From assembly GCA_029204225.1 (NCBI GenBank), contig CM055093.1, positions 5,056,056 to 5,116,055 of the forward strand: a stretch of DNA of 60,000 nucleotides. Direction: 5' to 3'. A program made the translations under genes and the position numbers. The stretch's first letter is position 1. Every line of letters begins with the position of its first letter. Positions 10,953 to 21,946 of this stretch are shown one piece after another. Source of the stretch: Diphasiastrum complanatum. Lineage: Eukaryota; Streptophyta; Lycopodiopsida; Lycopodiales; Lycopodiaceae. Under the pieces are notes generated by a model. It had not been told where the DNA came from, made no database searches, and saw only the letters and a program-made list of their open reading frames with translations.

Positions 10953-11617
10953 AAACTGGTCTTTCTAACTGTTATAGAATTCGTGGGCAGGCTAAGAAAT
11001 CGTGGAGAGACAGATAAATTTAACTATAATACTCGCGAATTCTGAACAAGTCTTCTGAATGTCGGAATAGTGATTTTTGAGATTTTCTGAAAAAATTATT
11101 GGCAGATAGGGAATGTAGAGAAATATGTGATGTTCTGTCAGTAAACGGGCAAAATCTATGAGATAGAATTTGTGGAGCTGCTGAAGGACTGATCTTAATG
11201 AGATCTAGCCTCAGTGAAGTCGACGAATTCTAAGACAAAGATTTTGATGAGAAATAAGGGATTTTGACAGTATAACAGGTTGTTTTCTCAAAATCTGACT
11301 GTGCTCAGAATTTGTGGAGGTGATAAAATGAAAGGTCAGGGTCTGTTAGGGCTGCAGACAGACTGGCGAATTATGATATACCTGTTTGGTTGTGAAAAAG
11401 GTCACTTGGGTCACTTCTTTTGAAGAAAATGCCCAAGTTGACTCTTTTGTTGCTTTCCCCCTATTTGAGAAGTTGCTCCGCGCTCGTGTAGGACCTGGAG
11501 AGATGACGCGTGCTGTTTGTTGGTAGATAGAGATAAGCACACAAGCAAACATACAACACAGAAGCAAGAAATAAAAGAAAAAAAGGAGAAGAAGCTAGGT
11601 AGAAAAATACTTAAAAA
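10953..11617 (-). other. Gypsy A1 5' leader
   Basis: Non-coding leader between primer-binding site and Gag, with repeated GAATTCGCGG-like motifs also present in the A2 leader (42,835-43,060). No gene supported. Confidence 0.6.
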
Positions 11618-11633
11618 GCGGCAACGACGCCAA
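11618..11633 (-). promoter_or_regulatory. Gypsy A1 primer-binding site
   Basis: Directly inside the 5' LTR the minus strand reads TTGGCGTCGTTGCCGC. It resembles the TGGCGCCGTTGCC site used by plant Athila/Tat gypsy elements for tRNA priming, with one difference. The position immediately after the terminal CA of the LTR supports the call. Confidence 0.75.
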
Positions 11634-12443
11634 TGTTGGAAGTATTTCTAGTGAGTGCGGTGGCTAGATCTACTTACGGATGTAGTATAGAGATGTAGAG
11701 ATTCGTCCACTTTTTAGGTTTCTACAATAAGCTTCAACAAGAATATGGATAGGAATGAGAGCACTAAGGCTTACCCAACTAGTGCCTGAAACGGAAATAA
11801 ACTAATTAGTAACAACAATAAAAATCCTTGCTAAGGCTTAGCCAACTAGCAAGGTGACTAGACTAATCCTAGATTAACACCCGAAGGGTAATAAATGAGA
11901 TTGCGGCTAATACTAAACAAATAAGCAATAATGAACATGCCAAAATAAAACCGATGAAAAGGAGGCAAGAGGAGGCCCGAGCACCTTCCGTCAAGCTATG
12001 CACCTTTCCAAGGGGAACACAAATGAAATAGAATGATAATTCTCCAAAATAGAGAGCAAGATAGCTTAATCTCAAAAGTGTTATTTACAATGAAAATACC
12101 TCACCTTTTATAGCAAGGAGGGTCTTCCATAAGTATCTACTAACTTATGGGATTAATCTATTCCTAGCCTTTCTAGAACTTCTAACTTAGGATTTAGAAC
12201 TTCAATTTTCTTACCTTAGGACAACTTAAGATAAAATAATTCTAATCTTAAGTTTTCTAAGTCTAAGTTCTAAATCTAAGTTTAAGCTATTTTATTATTA
12301 TTTAAGCTTCTACTCATAGACTTACAAAACACATGCCATGGCTTGAAGTTTATTGATAGATACTCATACGTGGTCTTACAAAACACATGCCATGGAGTTT
12401 TATTATTATTTTTATTTTCTCTGTGTTAGCACAGTTGCTAACA
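11634..12443 (-). repeat. Gypsy A 5' LTR (810 bp)
   Basis: In element orientation it starts TGTTAGCAACTG and ends CTTCCAACA. It is homologous along its length to 49,187-50,008 (3' LTR of A2) and over about 300 bp to 42,521-42,826. The first 20 bases are an inverted repeat (TGTTAGCA, ACTG, TGCTAACA). The termini sit exactly against the primer-binding site and the interrupted copia integrase. Confidence 0.9.
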
Positions 12444-12860
12444 TCTCCACCGTTATCTGACCTTAGGACCTTGATCGTCCTTCCAGTCTCCTTTTCTGCA
12501 TGCTCCTTGAAGATTCTGAAGTAGTTGAAGGCTTCTGATTTCTTCTTTATGAAGTAAACCATCGTTCTTCTTGAGAATTCGTCAATAAAGGTTATAAAAT
12601 ACTTGGCTTCCTTCAGCGAAGGATTCTTCATCGGGCCACAAATATCTGAATGTACAATATCTAGCAATCCTCTAGCAACATGCTGATGGCTTGAATTAAA
12701 TGGCTTCCTAGTCTATTTTCCAACTAGACAGTCTTGACAGACATTGGCAATCTCAAGCTAGTTCACTATGTACATTGAGTTTTTGTGATCCAAATGCAGC
12801 CAAATCAATTTCTACTTGTTTCTCAGCTTGAAGGCCATACTACGGCCTATAGTACACACG
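12444..12860 (-). pseudogene. copia-3 pre-integrase/integrase fragment
   Basis: Minus-strand Ty1/copia fragment with part of the integrase zinc-finger region (CQDCLVGK) and the first two catalytic aspartates in LDIVHSDICGPM and VLRSDNGG. It ends exactly where the gypsy A LTR begins at 12,443, so the gypsy element inserted here. There is a stop in the zinc-finger region. It overlaps copia-1 in domain content and differs in sequence, so it is a separate element. It may be the upstream part of copia-2. Confidence 0.8.
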
Positions 12861-13059
12861 TGTGGGCTTGGATTTCAATGTTGATCAATGCTTTTGGTTG
12901 TTAATTCTTGTTGTTTGTCAAACTGCCAATCTAGATCAACTTCTTTTCAAGCTAGGTGCTTGATATATTGTTAAGCAAGCATCCAATCACTCTTGTGGAT
13001 CTTTCATAGATCCATTTATGGTCCTAAAGTACAATACTTTCACAAATACAACAACACTT

Positions 13060-15095
13060 CAAGAGTGCTTATGCTAAGAAACCAAATCTAACAAAGCATG
13101 AGAAGAAGTGATGAAAGTGCACAAGAGTATGTGCTTAGGATCAAGTCCTCAACAAAAAATTAGTTTTTATTGGAGAGAAGATTCTAGATAATGAGCTTGT
13201 ACAAGTGATCCTCAATGGCTTAGGAGATGACTTCTCCAATTTGGTTCAAAGTTATTCCATCCAAGACACTTTGCCATCAACTGCTAAGCTCCATAGTGTT
13301 CTAGTGGCTAAAGAGTGCAAGATGCTCCATGCAAAAGCAAGAATGGGCTCCTTATCATTGCAACATGAACATGAGAAAGCAAATTTCTCATTCAAGGGCA
13401 ACAAGAAGACCAAGGGATCCATGAAGGATCAAGCAAAGGAGGCCAGGGAGGAGGATCAAGCATCAAGTTCAAAGACAAAGGACAAGTCAAAGCAAAATTG
13501 CTTCTTTTGTGGAAAGAAGGGTCATTTTACATCCAAATGCTACAAGAGGAAAAGAGAAAAAGACGAGGAAAACAAACAAGGAAACCTTGCACATGAGGAG
13601 GACGAGGATGAAGGAGATCTATTCTTGATGGCATCTACATCCTCACCAACAAGCAATGGCAATTCAAGAGACACTTGGTGGATTGATAGCGGGACAAATT
13701 CCCACATGACTTATGAAAAGGAAGTTTTCTCAATTTTACACTCATTCAATGATGCTAAAAAGTTTATTTCACTGCAAGTGATGAAGAGTGTAGGATAGAT
13801 GGTGTTGATACCGTCTCTTTGTGCCTAGAATTCTCAAAATGTATGGATCTAGAAAATGTTCTTTATGTGCCATCAATCACCAAGAATATGCTAAGTGTTG
13901 GTCAACTTATGGAAAATAGTTTGGATGTCCACTTCAAACATAGTGTTACACCATTTTGAAGAATGATAATTGCATAGCAAAAGGATTTAAATAAGAGAGA
14001 TTGTTTAAATTGGAGACATATGTTGCTATCGAGAGTGCAAGGATTGAGAGTGCAACTAACAATTTTGGTGACACGAAGCTTGCAAGGATTGAGGAGGAGC
14101 ACCAAAGGTCTCCAAGGAGGATCTCAAAGACAAAGACCAAGTCATCAAATTGCATGCAAATTTTCCATTCAAGTGTGCATCTTGCAAGGGTGAAGAGCAT
14201 TGGAGAGTCACCTGTATTTGAATCCTTCTTGGATAGTATTAGTAGAAATGAAATGACTTGCAAAATTGAAGGAGTAGGGAGTATTCCTTTGAAAGTTGCA
14301 TCTTCCGAAATTTTGTCTCTCAAAGATGTGCTCTTTGTTCCAAAGCTCACTAAGAATCTTATTAGTGTTGGCCAATTGCTTGATAGTGGCCTTGATGTCA
14401 AATTTCATATTGACACTTGTGTAATCAAGAAAGAAGATGAAATTATTACATGTGGATCTCGATTTGGTGGCATCTACCTATTGGATCCTAGAGAGTCCGA
14501 ATTCTTGTGATATTGCATATGTGACCAAGCTTTCCAAAGAAGAATTATGGCATAGAATATTGGGCCATCCCAACTTCAAATCTATGCATTCTATGGTCAA
14601 AGAAGTCAAAGCAATTGGCTTGCCAAAGACACTATCCAAGGATTCAACCCATGTGAAGCATGTGCTATTGCAAAGTCACATAAGAGGCCATATCCAAGAT
14701 CCTCTATCAAGACTCATCCATTGGAGCTTGTGCACTCGGATGTGCATTTCTCATCATGCAAAAGCGAAGGAGGAGCCACTTGTTTTGTTATCTTTATTGA
14801 TGACTACACAAGATTTACGTGGCTGTGTCTTCTATCTTCAAAAGCTATTGTGTTTGATTATTTTCTCAAATTCAAAGCTCTTGTTAAAAAGAAATACTCT
14901 TTTAAGATCAAAGATCTGAGATGTGATGGTGGTGGAGAGTACATCTCCAACAAGTTTCATGATTTTTGTGAGCAAGACGGAATCAAAAGAGAATTCTCTT
15001 GTGCCTATTCCCCTTCTCAAAATGGGGTGTCCAAGAGGAATAATAGAGCCTTGTGTGAGTGTGCCAAATCTCTAATAATTGAAGCATACTTGTGT
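13060..15095 (+). pseudogene. copia-4 Gag-protease-integrase, chimeric
   Basis: Plus-strand Ty1/copia remnant. Gag C-terminal half (SAQEYVLRIK, ILNGLGDDFSNLV) leads to a zinc knuckle CFFCGKKGHFTSKC (near 13,500) and a protease site WWIDSGTNSHMT, where the usual DSGA is DSGT. The protease/pre-integrase segment then occurs twice: ENVLYVPSITKNMLSVGQLM at about 13,850-13,910, and KDVLFVPKLTKNLISVGQLL at about 14,320-14,385, in a different frame. Pre-integrase (ELWHRILGHPNFKSM) and integrase (ELVHSDVHF, DDYTRFTW, DGGGEYIS, SQNGVSKRN) follow. Frames change near 13,796, 14,000, 14,500 and 14,720. The integrase Glu region reads GVSKR where GVAER is usual, so catalytic Glu is Lys. RT and RNase H are missing. 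Confidence 0.85.
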
Positions 15096-15206
15096 TCTCT
15101 TGGGTTCATCTATCATTGGTGCACTGTATTGATGATATCTTGCAATCTTGTGTGTAGAATGCTCATATTTTGCTATATTCGGATCCACACATGTGAAATG
15201 GAGTAG
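15096..15206. repeat. Copia LTR-like fragment
   Basis: Matches 55,028-55,148 closely (TCTCTTGGGTT, CATTGGTGCACT, GGATCCACACATGTGAAAT). It abuts the broken copia-4 integrase, so it marks a recombination junction rather than a normal element end. Confidence 0.6.
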
Positions 15207-16865
15207 CTTACTTTTTTTGAATGGAAAGCAATTTCATTTTATCATAAGTTTGATATTTGATTAGTATCTTGTTCAGTTTGCATCTCTTTCATTAAGTAGA
15301 TGTTGATTTTCTATGTTGCAAATGGTGTAGAGTGTGTTGTCTTTCATACCAAAGATCAATAGGTGATTTTGGATCTTAGTGAATCACAAAATCTTCACAG
15401 CTCTAGACTAATGATATAGATGGAAAAACAAAGTCCGAGTACACTTTCTGAAAAACGCAGTCACGGACCTATGCTTTTGGATCACTTCCCAACAATTCAC
15501 TATCTCTCTTGTAGATCGCGGTAGATGTCAATGTATGGGTAGCACAGGTACGGATTAAACCTAATCATAGATAGCCACAACTGCTCAGCCAGGTAGTAAA
15601 CGATATGAAGTATTGTAACAGGTGAGCAACGTTCTTGAGTTGAAGATGATGTTGTAAAAGGAGCACGTGATCGTGGTATGGCTCTTCTTAAACCAGATGA
15701 ACATGCTCGCGTGTTGGATCTCACAGTAAATAGGGATTCACGCCTATCAATAACAGTTCCTGTTTATTACCACTCGATCACTAGCTTAAGCACGCAACAG
15801 AAGAGTTGTTCTTCATGAGCCACATTGACATTCTCTAGGCGATATTTGGCATTTTGTCAAACTCATCGATACAACAACTTCCATAATCACTCAACACTAA
15901 AGCACCATGTTCCAATCCCATCTCAAGTGTTTCAGGATTGGCGAATGCACAGTCTGATGATGCATATCAAACTCTAAAGTGGTGTTAACCACAATAGTTG
16001 GAGTCCATAAGTAAAAATAATAGGAATAACTATCCAGACAGTACATGCATAATTAGTATTTCACGTATGTTCCGAGTTGCTCACTTAAAGGATGCAAGCA
16101 CACAAATTTTCAATCTCAAAACCATGTGTATTAGCCCTAAGATCATGATAGCCCGTAACTAAAGCAAAAGGTAATTTTGCCCAATATGACGTGCTTTTGT
16201 TATTAGACTTAAATCGCGGTTATATCAGCCTTCAATAGCAAATCGAGCAGCAAAGTATACGAATCTATAAAATTGGTCACTTGGCTTTCCAAGACGAATG
16301 TGCATTTCACGCACGTCATTAGGCCCTCTTCAATTTCTACGTATGTTGTCAGCGCTTTCACTTCATCATCCATGCACATGACTATTCTCTCACTCACTGC
16401 TACACGATACACCATCACCTAGTCTCGGCATTATTCTCCCACTACAACTTCCATGGCAATAACATAAATGTAGCTCTTCCCCGTATCGACCACGCTCAGC
16501 TGGCTGCGTGTCATTACTCCCAGCAGCAACTGCAATGTATATTCGACCTCTCTAGACAAAAACACAAACACAATTTGCATGCTAGCTTAAGGCACCATGC
16601 ACTCACCCTATCTTCTAAGCATTGTATATGATTTCAATGTGGGCCCATCTCTATCCAGCTCCATGGTACTTGAGCCTATTATGCACTTGGCCTTTTACAC
16701 AATTTGGGTCTCTTAATTATGCACTGGAGTATAATTTGTAAGGTGAAACTTGTGGGCTATCATGAGTCCACCAGTTTCTTCCGATGCATGCAAAGTGATT
16801 TTTCTAGCATTCTATTTGTACTTTGTAGATTTGTTTCGTTCAGGTTTGTTTTGCAAATTTCAGAT
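15207..16865. other. Unassigned stretch with two small minus ORFs
   Basis: No retroelement motif is recognised. Two minus-strand frames are present: 15,500-15,724 (74 aa, Ser/Arg/Thr-rich) and 16,209-16,418 (69 aa, with a plausible coding-like composition but no family I know). Either could be chance. The stretch may be a diverged LTR or internal region of a retrotransposon. Confidence 0.35.
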
Positions 16866-17785
16866 TCATTCTCCAAATGGGTCTTTAATATCAAAATATA
16901 ATGCCAATGGACATAAGGAAAGCCCGACTAGTAGCGCGAGGATTATCTCAGCCCATTCTTTGATGTACCTTTTAAGAACTTGGTGTTTTGTATTATAGGA
17001 TTGGTACTGTTGGAACCATTCTTTGTGGTTGGTCATGTGCTTAGTTGCACTTGAATCAAGATATGAATATTGGCAATCTTGAATGTCTTCATGCGTTGTC
17101 ATGATCACTGAATAATCCTCTTCATTTTTTTCAATCTTGAATCTCATGGTTGGTTCTTCTACAATACTTGCAAAAAAGCTTTTTCATCATTTTTTAAGAA
17201 GCTGTTTCATTTGAATTCGACAGCTGTGTATTCTGATATGTACATTCATTCTTTGCTAATTTGATCTTATTTCCTTTGAAGCCTTTCTTGATGAGTAGTG
17301 TTTGATTTTTTAAACTGTCAACGGTTGTTGAAGTTTCATTCCTCGTCTATTTATGGAGTAGCATAGTTATTCCCTTGGAAAGAGCAATCTCTATTTGTGT
17401 CGTAATAATCATTATCCAATTTTCACAGAATGATGGTATATACTAGACAATAAGATCATGACTTCATCATTGGTTTGAACTTCAGAGCTCATTGCGTCCA
17501 TTTGAGGAAGCAATGTTTTGAAATTACTAACTTCATAGAGAGTGCTCAAAATATCTTAAACTTCCTTTGAATTTTGGCTTCAGCTTCAATGTCCCATTTG
17601 AGTATCTTGAGTATTTAAAACAATTAAGTCGTATGTCTTATCATCTTTTTGTTTCCACTTGATGATTGCTTGAGCATCCACCAAGGGTTTAGTTTTTTCA
17701 CCATTTACGACATCCCACAATTCTTTTGCCTGTAATATGACTTTCACTATAGCTTTTCACTTATGATAATTTGTTCCATCTTGTT
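16866..17785 (-). pseudogene. copia-5 Gag and protease fragment
   Basis: Minus-strand Ty1/copia. A heavily broken Gag N-terminal half (LWDVVNGE-like, then a segment ending SSEVQTNDEVMI) lies between about 17,785 and 17,400. It is followed by the protease segment SYLDSSATKHMTNHKEWF at about 17,050-17,100, in which the DSGAT active-site motif reads DSSAT (Gly to Ser). Many stops interrupt the Gag part. The primer-binding site and LTR edge lie just upstream at 17,890-17,907, so this is the 5' end of an element whose downstream part is gone. Confidence 0.65.
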
Positions 17786-17889
17786 TATCAATAAAAAGGA
17801 CAGACTTACTAGTGAAATTCATATGTGGATCTTTCAAAAAATCAATAAAACCATTTTAACTAATCTTATTCAAATAATGATAAAAAACC

Positions 17890-17906
17890 ATTCTCTAATA
17901 CCAACT
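17890..17906 (-). promoter_or_regulatory. copia-5 primer-binding site
   Basis: Minus strand reads GTTGGTATTAGAGAATG directly after an LTR terminus CCATCA. It resembles the initiator-Met tRNA primer site TGGTATCAGAGC with a C-to-T change. Confidence 0.55.
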
Positions 17907-18040
<134 letters not shown>

Positions 18041-19302
18041 GATTTCTAATGGAATTGTAATTCTGTCAATCTGAGTTATGGTTCAAAAGTTACATGGTTT
18101 CTTGTTGAGTTGCATACTATACTATAGATAAAATGGCTTATTTGCGGGCTGCCCTCAATGCAAATTTGCAAGTTTTTAGAGGAAAATAAAATTTATTTGA
18201 AGGAGCTACATTACGTAGATTTCAAATTTGAGTGTTTTGATTGGTCCATATATAAGAAAATTTTAGATGATAAATAAAAAGTATCATTTTGGAAGGCCGC
18301 TTTCAATGGTTTAGAGGCTTTAGGGATCTAGAGTAAGAGTTATGGGTATAGGGGCTTTGGGGATCTAAGGTAAGAGTTTTAAGTTAGGGGCTTTGGTTTA
18401 GGGTTTAGGGGCTTTGGTGGTAGGAGGGTGGTCCAATCATTGATCTATGTTCCCACCTCACTTTGGATCTCAACCTACTATGAATGTGTGAGTGATTGAG
18501 TCTATACTTAGCTTTTTGAAGAGAGATGTGTGAGTAGTGAGATCCAACACTTAGAATTTTTTCCATATTCTCTCTCTACCGAAGAGCAAGCCATTTCTAT
18601 ATGTAGTATTTTTCATCATGAGTTGCCTCTCAATTTCCTTTTATCTCTCTCAGACCTACATTCTCCCTCTCCATATCCCCCTCTTCAAACTTGCATTTTT
18701 ACACCCTCTATATCTCTCTCAGACCTGCGCTTTACTCCTCTCCTTCCATCATCGACCTCTCCTTGGATCAACCCCAGGAAAATGTGTAAGAAATAGACTA
18801 TTATAAAATCTGGAACTTAGCAATTGATGAAAGTGAGGTGTTTACAACAAGTATAAACTCATTAAAAGTGTTCAATGACAGAGACCGAAACTGCTAAGGA
18901 ACAGACCCAAGTATGAGAGACAACTCCTCGAAGGTTACGACAGTTCTTGGGACCTAAGGTAAATAATTATGGATGTATACATGCTCTGAATGTTTGAAAG
19001 TACATCTAAAAATAAAAACTAATCATGTGGTTATTATGTAGTCTTGGTTAAATGGCCTCACTTGTATTGGTTTTTCAAATGAAATTTTATAAAATCATTC
19101 TACATAGCAACATGTTACTATAGTAAAAGCTTGAATTTATAGTTATTGTCTACATTAATTTACATTTTTATAGATTTCAGTAAGCTATAGTACACAAAAG
19201 TGAAAATTTAGGTTTTGTTTTTCATAACAAAATATTTTATATTATTGGAAAGCGATAAAATTGCTATGAATCTTTAAACAACTATAACTTTCAATCTATA
19301 AC
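18041..19302. other. No gene recognised; short GGGGCTTTGG and TC-rich tracts
   Basis: Contains a small imperfect repeat of GGGGCTTTGGGGATCTA-like units with TTTAGGGTTTAGGGG at about 18,300-18,420, a pyrimidine-rich stretch at 18,560-18,770, and AT-rich sequence after that. No domain or LTR terminus is supported. Confidence 0.5.
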
Positions 19303-20425
19303 TCAGATTTGAATGATCCAAAAAGATAAAATGTGATCTGCCACATAATGTTGCTTGCCCTTGCGAACCACTATCTGAAAATCAAACTTTAATAGCAAAA
19401 GCAGCCATCGAGTAATTCGCCATGCGTTGCAAGTTTTATTAACAAGATAAAGCAAGGGTTGATGCTCCATACAAAATGCAAAATGGGTGACCATCAAATA
19501 ATGCCTAAACTTCTTAACTGCATAAATCATAGCAAGTGTCTCCCAGTATGTGGAAGAATAGTTCATCTTTGAATAACTGAGTTGTTGGCTGGCAAATTGG
19601 ATTGGAAAATTAGAGGAAGTTTGAGCTCAAAAAGAGCTGCATATCAATTCGTGCCAAGATCTCTTTTGCATTTTGTCACTATTTTCAACCATATATTTGA
19701 CTCGATATAATTTTTTAATAGTAGCTCAAAAGTATGACATCTAATATATCATTTGAAAGTGCTTGATGAGCGCTTTCCAATGCATCAATTTTTGTCATGT
19801 TCAGACATAGCAATCAAAAGTTATGCCATTTTTAGTGTAGACTCAAAATGTGACTCAAAGAAGTAATGTTACGTTCAAGCCACTATGTCAAGAAACTATT
19901 GGGCCACATGTACAAAAAAAGTAATAAAAGTGAATAAAAAATAAAAAAAAATCTTGACAAAAGGACCTTTTTGTGTTTAAACTACCTCTAATGTTTTGCA
20001 TTCTCTTGTCTGACGGCTCCAATCACATACTTTGATGCATCAGTATGCACATGAAACTCTATGGTCTTATTGGGCAGTCGTAATATTGGTGCTGAGACCA
20101 ATCATCCTTAAGTTTTTGGAAAGCTTGTAGGGCTTCCTCCGTCCAATGTGGTTTTGTAGTGAGCTTGTAAAATGGTCTTGCTAATGCCGCAAAATCTAGA
20201 ATGAAGATTCGATAGTAGTTTGCGTGACCCATAAAGACATAGACTCCGGGCAATGGCAGATCAACAATGACCCTTATCTTTGATAGATCGGTGGCACTTC
20301 CATGTCTTGATACTATGTGTCCCCCAAAATTGACACTTCTCTGGATTCAAGAAGATCTGATATTCACGACATTGCTTCAACACTTTCTCCAAGTTGGATA
20401 GGTGAGGATAGATCATAGGTTGATC
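19303..20425 (-). pseudogene. Gypsy-C RT/RNase H fragment, interrupted by a MITE
   Basis: Minus-strand Ty3/gypsy remnant. RT downstream part: YPHLSNLEKVLKQCREY, FLNPEKCQFWG (about 20,330-20,420) and FMGHANYYRIFI (about 20,215). RNase H: DASKYVIGAVRQ (about 20,010-20,045), then, after a 0.38-kb interruption at 19,609-19,992, FPIQFASQQLSYSKMNY and YWETLAMIYAVKKFRHYL. MEHQPLLYL stands where TDHQ is usual, so an acidic residue is changed. No YxDD remains. It is a different subfamily from gypsy A. Confidence 0.82.
19609..19992. mobile_element. MITE-like insertion with terminal inverted repeats (384 bp)
   Basis: This segment interrupts a gypsy RNase H frame. Its ends are inverted copies: ATTAGAGGAAGTTTGAGCTC on the left, and the reverse complement of the right end reads ATTAGAGGTAGTTTAAACAC. 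Similarity extends into CAAAAAG on both sides. It has no coding capacity. TA flanks both ends if the repeat is taken to start at GAGG, which would fit a Tc1/mariner-type target duplication. The exact boundaries are uncertain by a few bases. Confidence 0.7.
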
Positions 20426-20590
20426 AAGATTCCATGATTCTATGTGTTGATTTGCTTGGTATAAGTGCTAGAAGAGAATTGTTGAGATAATTTTAAATCT
20501 TTGTGATTTCTTTTGAGAACATTTGTTGTTGTTCAAAGGAGTGCTTTGTGCATTGAAACAAGTTGAAAGAGAAGATCAAGTCATTGCTAC

Positions 20591-21200
20591 ATGGCGACCT
20601 CAATTGGAGTCATGTTGAAAGCCAATGATAGGCTTACCTCAAGTAACTATTCATTGTGGAAAGTGAGGATGGAGTCACTTCTTGAGATGAATGATGTTTT
20701 GGATATTGTTGTAGGTTTGGAGGAGAGCCAGCAACACAACAAGATCCAGTGAGGTATGACAAGAGGGCCAAGAAGGCTCTACACATGATAAAGATGAATG
20801 TTACCAATGAGCTTCTCAAGGAAGTTGGTAAGAATATAGGCTTCAAGCAAGAGGTGGATCTACATCGACACTTCAAGAGGATGCTATGTTCACAAAGGGC
20901 AAATTCAGAGGCAAAACCAAAAGTAAGTGGTCTAAAGGGAAAGATCAAGTGGATGCTTCTTCAAGTGGCAAAAAGAAGGATAGATCAAAGCTCAAGTGCT
21001 TCTATTGTGGCATCAAAGGACACTTTGCAAGTGAGTGCTACAAGAAGAAGAGAGATTAAGGACACAAGCAAGGTAACCTTACTCTTGATGAGAATGGTTT
21101 GGTTGTTCAAGCTGCAAATGATGATTCCTTTGGGATGTCTTCATATATGCTTGCTAATGATAGAGATCTAGATCCTTGGTGGATTGATAGTGGAGCCGCG
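20591..21200 (+). pseudogene. copia-6 Gag to protease start
   Basis: Plus-strand Ty1/copia. Gag starts at ATG 20,591 (LTSSNYSLWKVRMES, same layout as the intact element). It continues in another frame with KALHMIKMNVTNELLKEVG, a large internal deletion, a zinc knuckle CFYCGIKGHFASEC (about 20,995), and the protease start PWWIDSGAA. It is cut at about 21,200, inside the active-site segment, by the LTR of copia-7. About 100 bp of apparent leader precede the ATG. Confidence 0.82.
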
Positions 21201-21946
21201 TACTCTATGCTATCTCTGAGCGACTAAAAATGAAAGTCTAAATTAAATGCAATATTGATAAGTAGTAGTGCAATAGCAATCTCTAAAACAACTCTAAGAA
21301 ATGAGCTAGAATGCTCAAAAGTGTTTAAGCTCGCAGGCTTGAGAGAGAGAACTAACTATTCAAAAACTTCTTCTGATAACTCTGATGATTCTGATTTTCA
21401 GATGATGAAATTGTATGAATATGAACAACTATTTCTACTAAGGGATTAGGTCATCAATTGCAATCGCCAGTTGGCTGGTGATCAGCTGGCATCTATCCGG
21501 TCCTTGTCATTGATTGTTGATAAGCGATGAAATTGGCCGTATGTTCAATTTGCATAAATAAATCAAAACTGTAACTCTGCAGAAATGAACTAGAAAAAAA
21601 GGAGAAGGTGCCCTTAAATCTCATTAAGGATTGTCCACACTTTGCCAAAGTCATTTCCTTAACATTTGAGGCTCTTTGAAAAAAGCGAAAAATGCAACAC
21701 TATGATTTTACACAAGATTTTTGTTAGGCGAGAAATGTGAAAAAAGAAAAATTGCATTTTCAACAGGATTCCTGACAAGCAAAAAGGAGACACTATCGTA
21801 AACTCTGTGTAATTCTACAGATTGTGTAAAAATACTTGCAATTTTGCATACTATGTAAACACACGGAAAAATCCGTAGAACTGAATAAACAATGGATGAA
21901 GATTAAAACCAATTAGTCGATTGGCAAGAAGCAAAATAATCCAACA
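21201..21946 (-). repeat. copia-7 3' LTR (truncated)
   Basis: In element orientation starts TGTTGGATTATTTTGC at 21,946, next to the RNase H end and a polypurine tract (AAGGGGGAG). Homologous in reverse to 55,257-56,020, which also starts TGTTGGATTATT. The homology stops near 21,201, where copia-6 protease begins, so the LTR lacks its distal end. Confidence 0.8.

Larger units (their letters stand above)
5821..12443 (-). mobile_element. Gypsy A1: Ty3/gypsy element, 3' end lost
   Basis: Minus-strand Athila/Tat-like gypsy element. It has a complete 5' LTR (11,634-12,443), a primer-binding site, leader, Gag, protease, partial RT, RNase H and integrase, and a 3' untranslated region that stops abruptly at 5,821. 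The related plus-strand copy A2 (42.5-50.0 kb) continues past the equivalent point, near 45,955, into a further ORF and the 3' LTR. A1 has therefore lost ORF3 and its 3' LTR. It inserted into a copia integrase (12,444 onward), cutting just after the RSDNGG motif. RT lacks its catalytic core through an internal deletion, so A1 is non-autonomous. Confidence 0.85.

Noticed and set aside
18380-18420. TTTAGGGTTTAGGGG, resembling plant telomere repeat
   Set aside because: Only about two units, embedded in related GGGGCTTTGG variants. Not a telomere or an interstitial telomere array.
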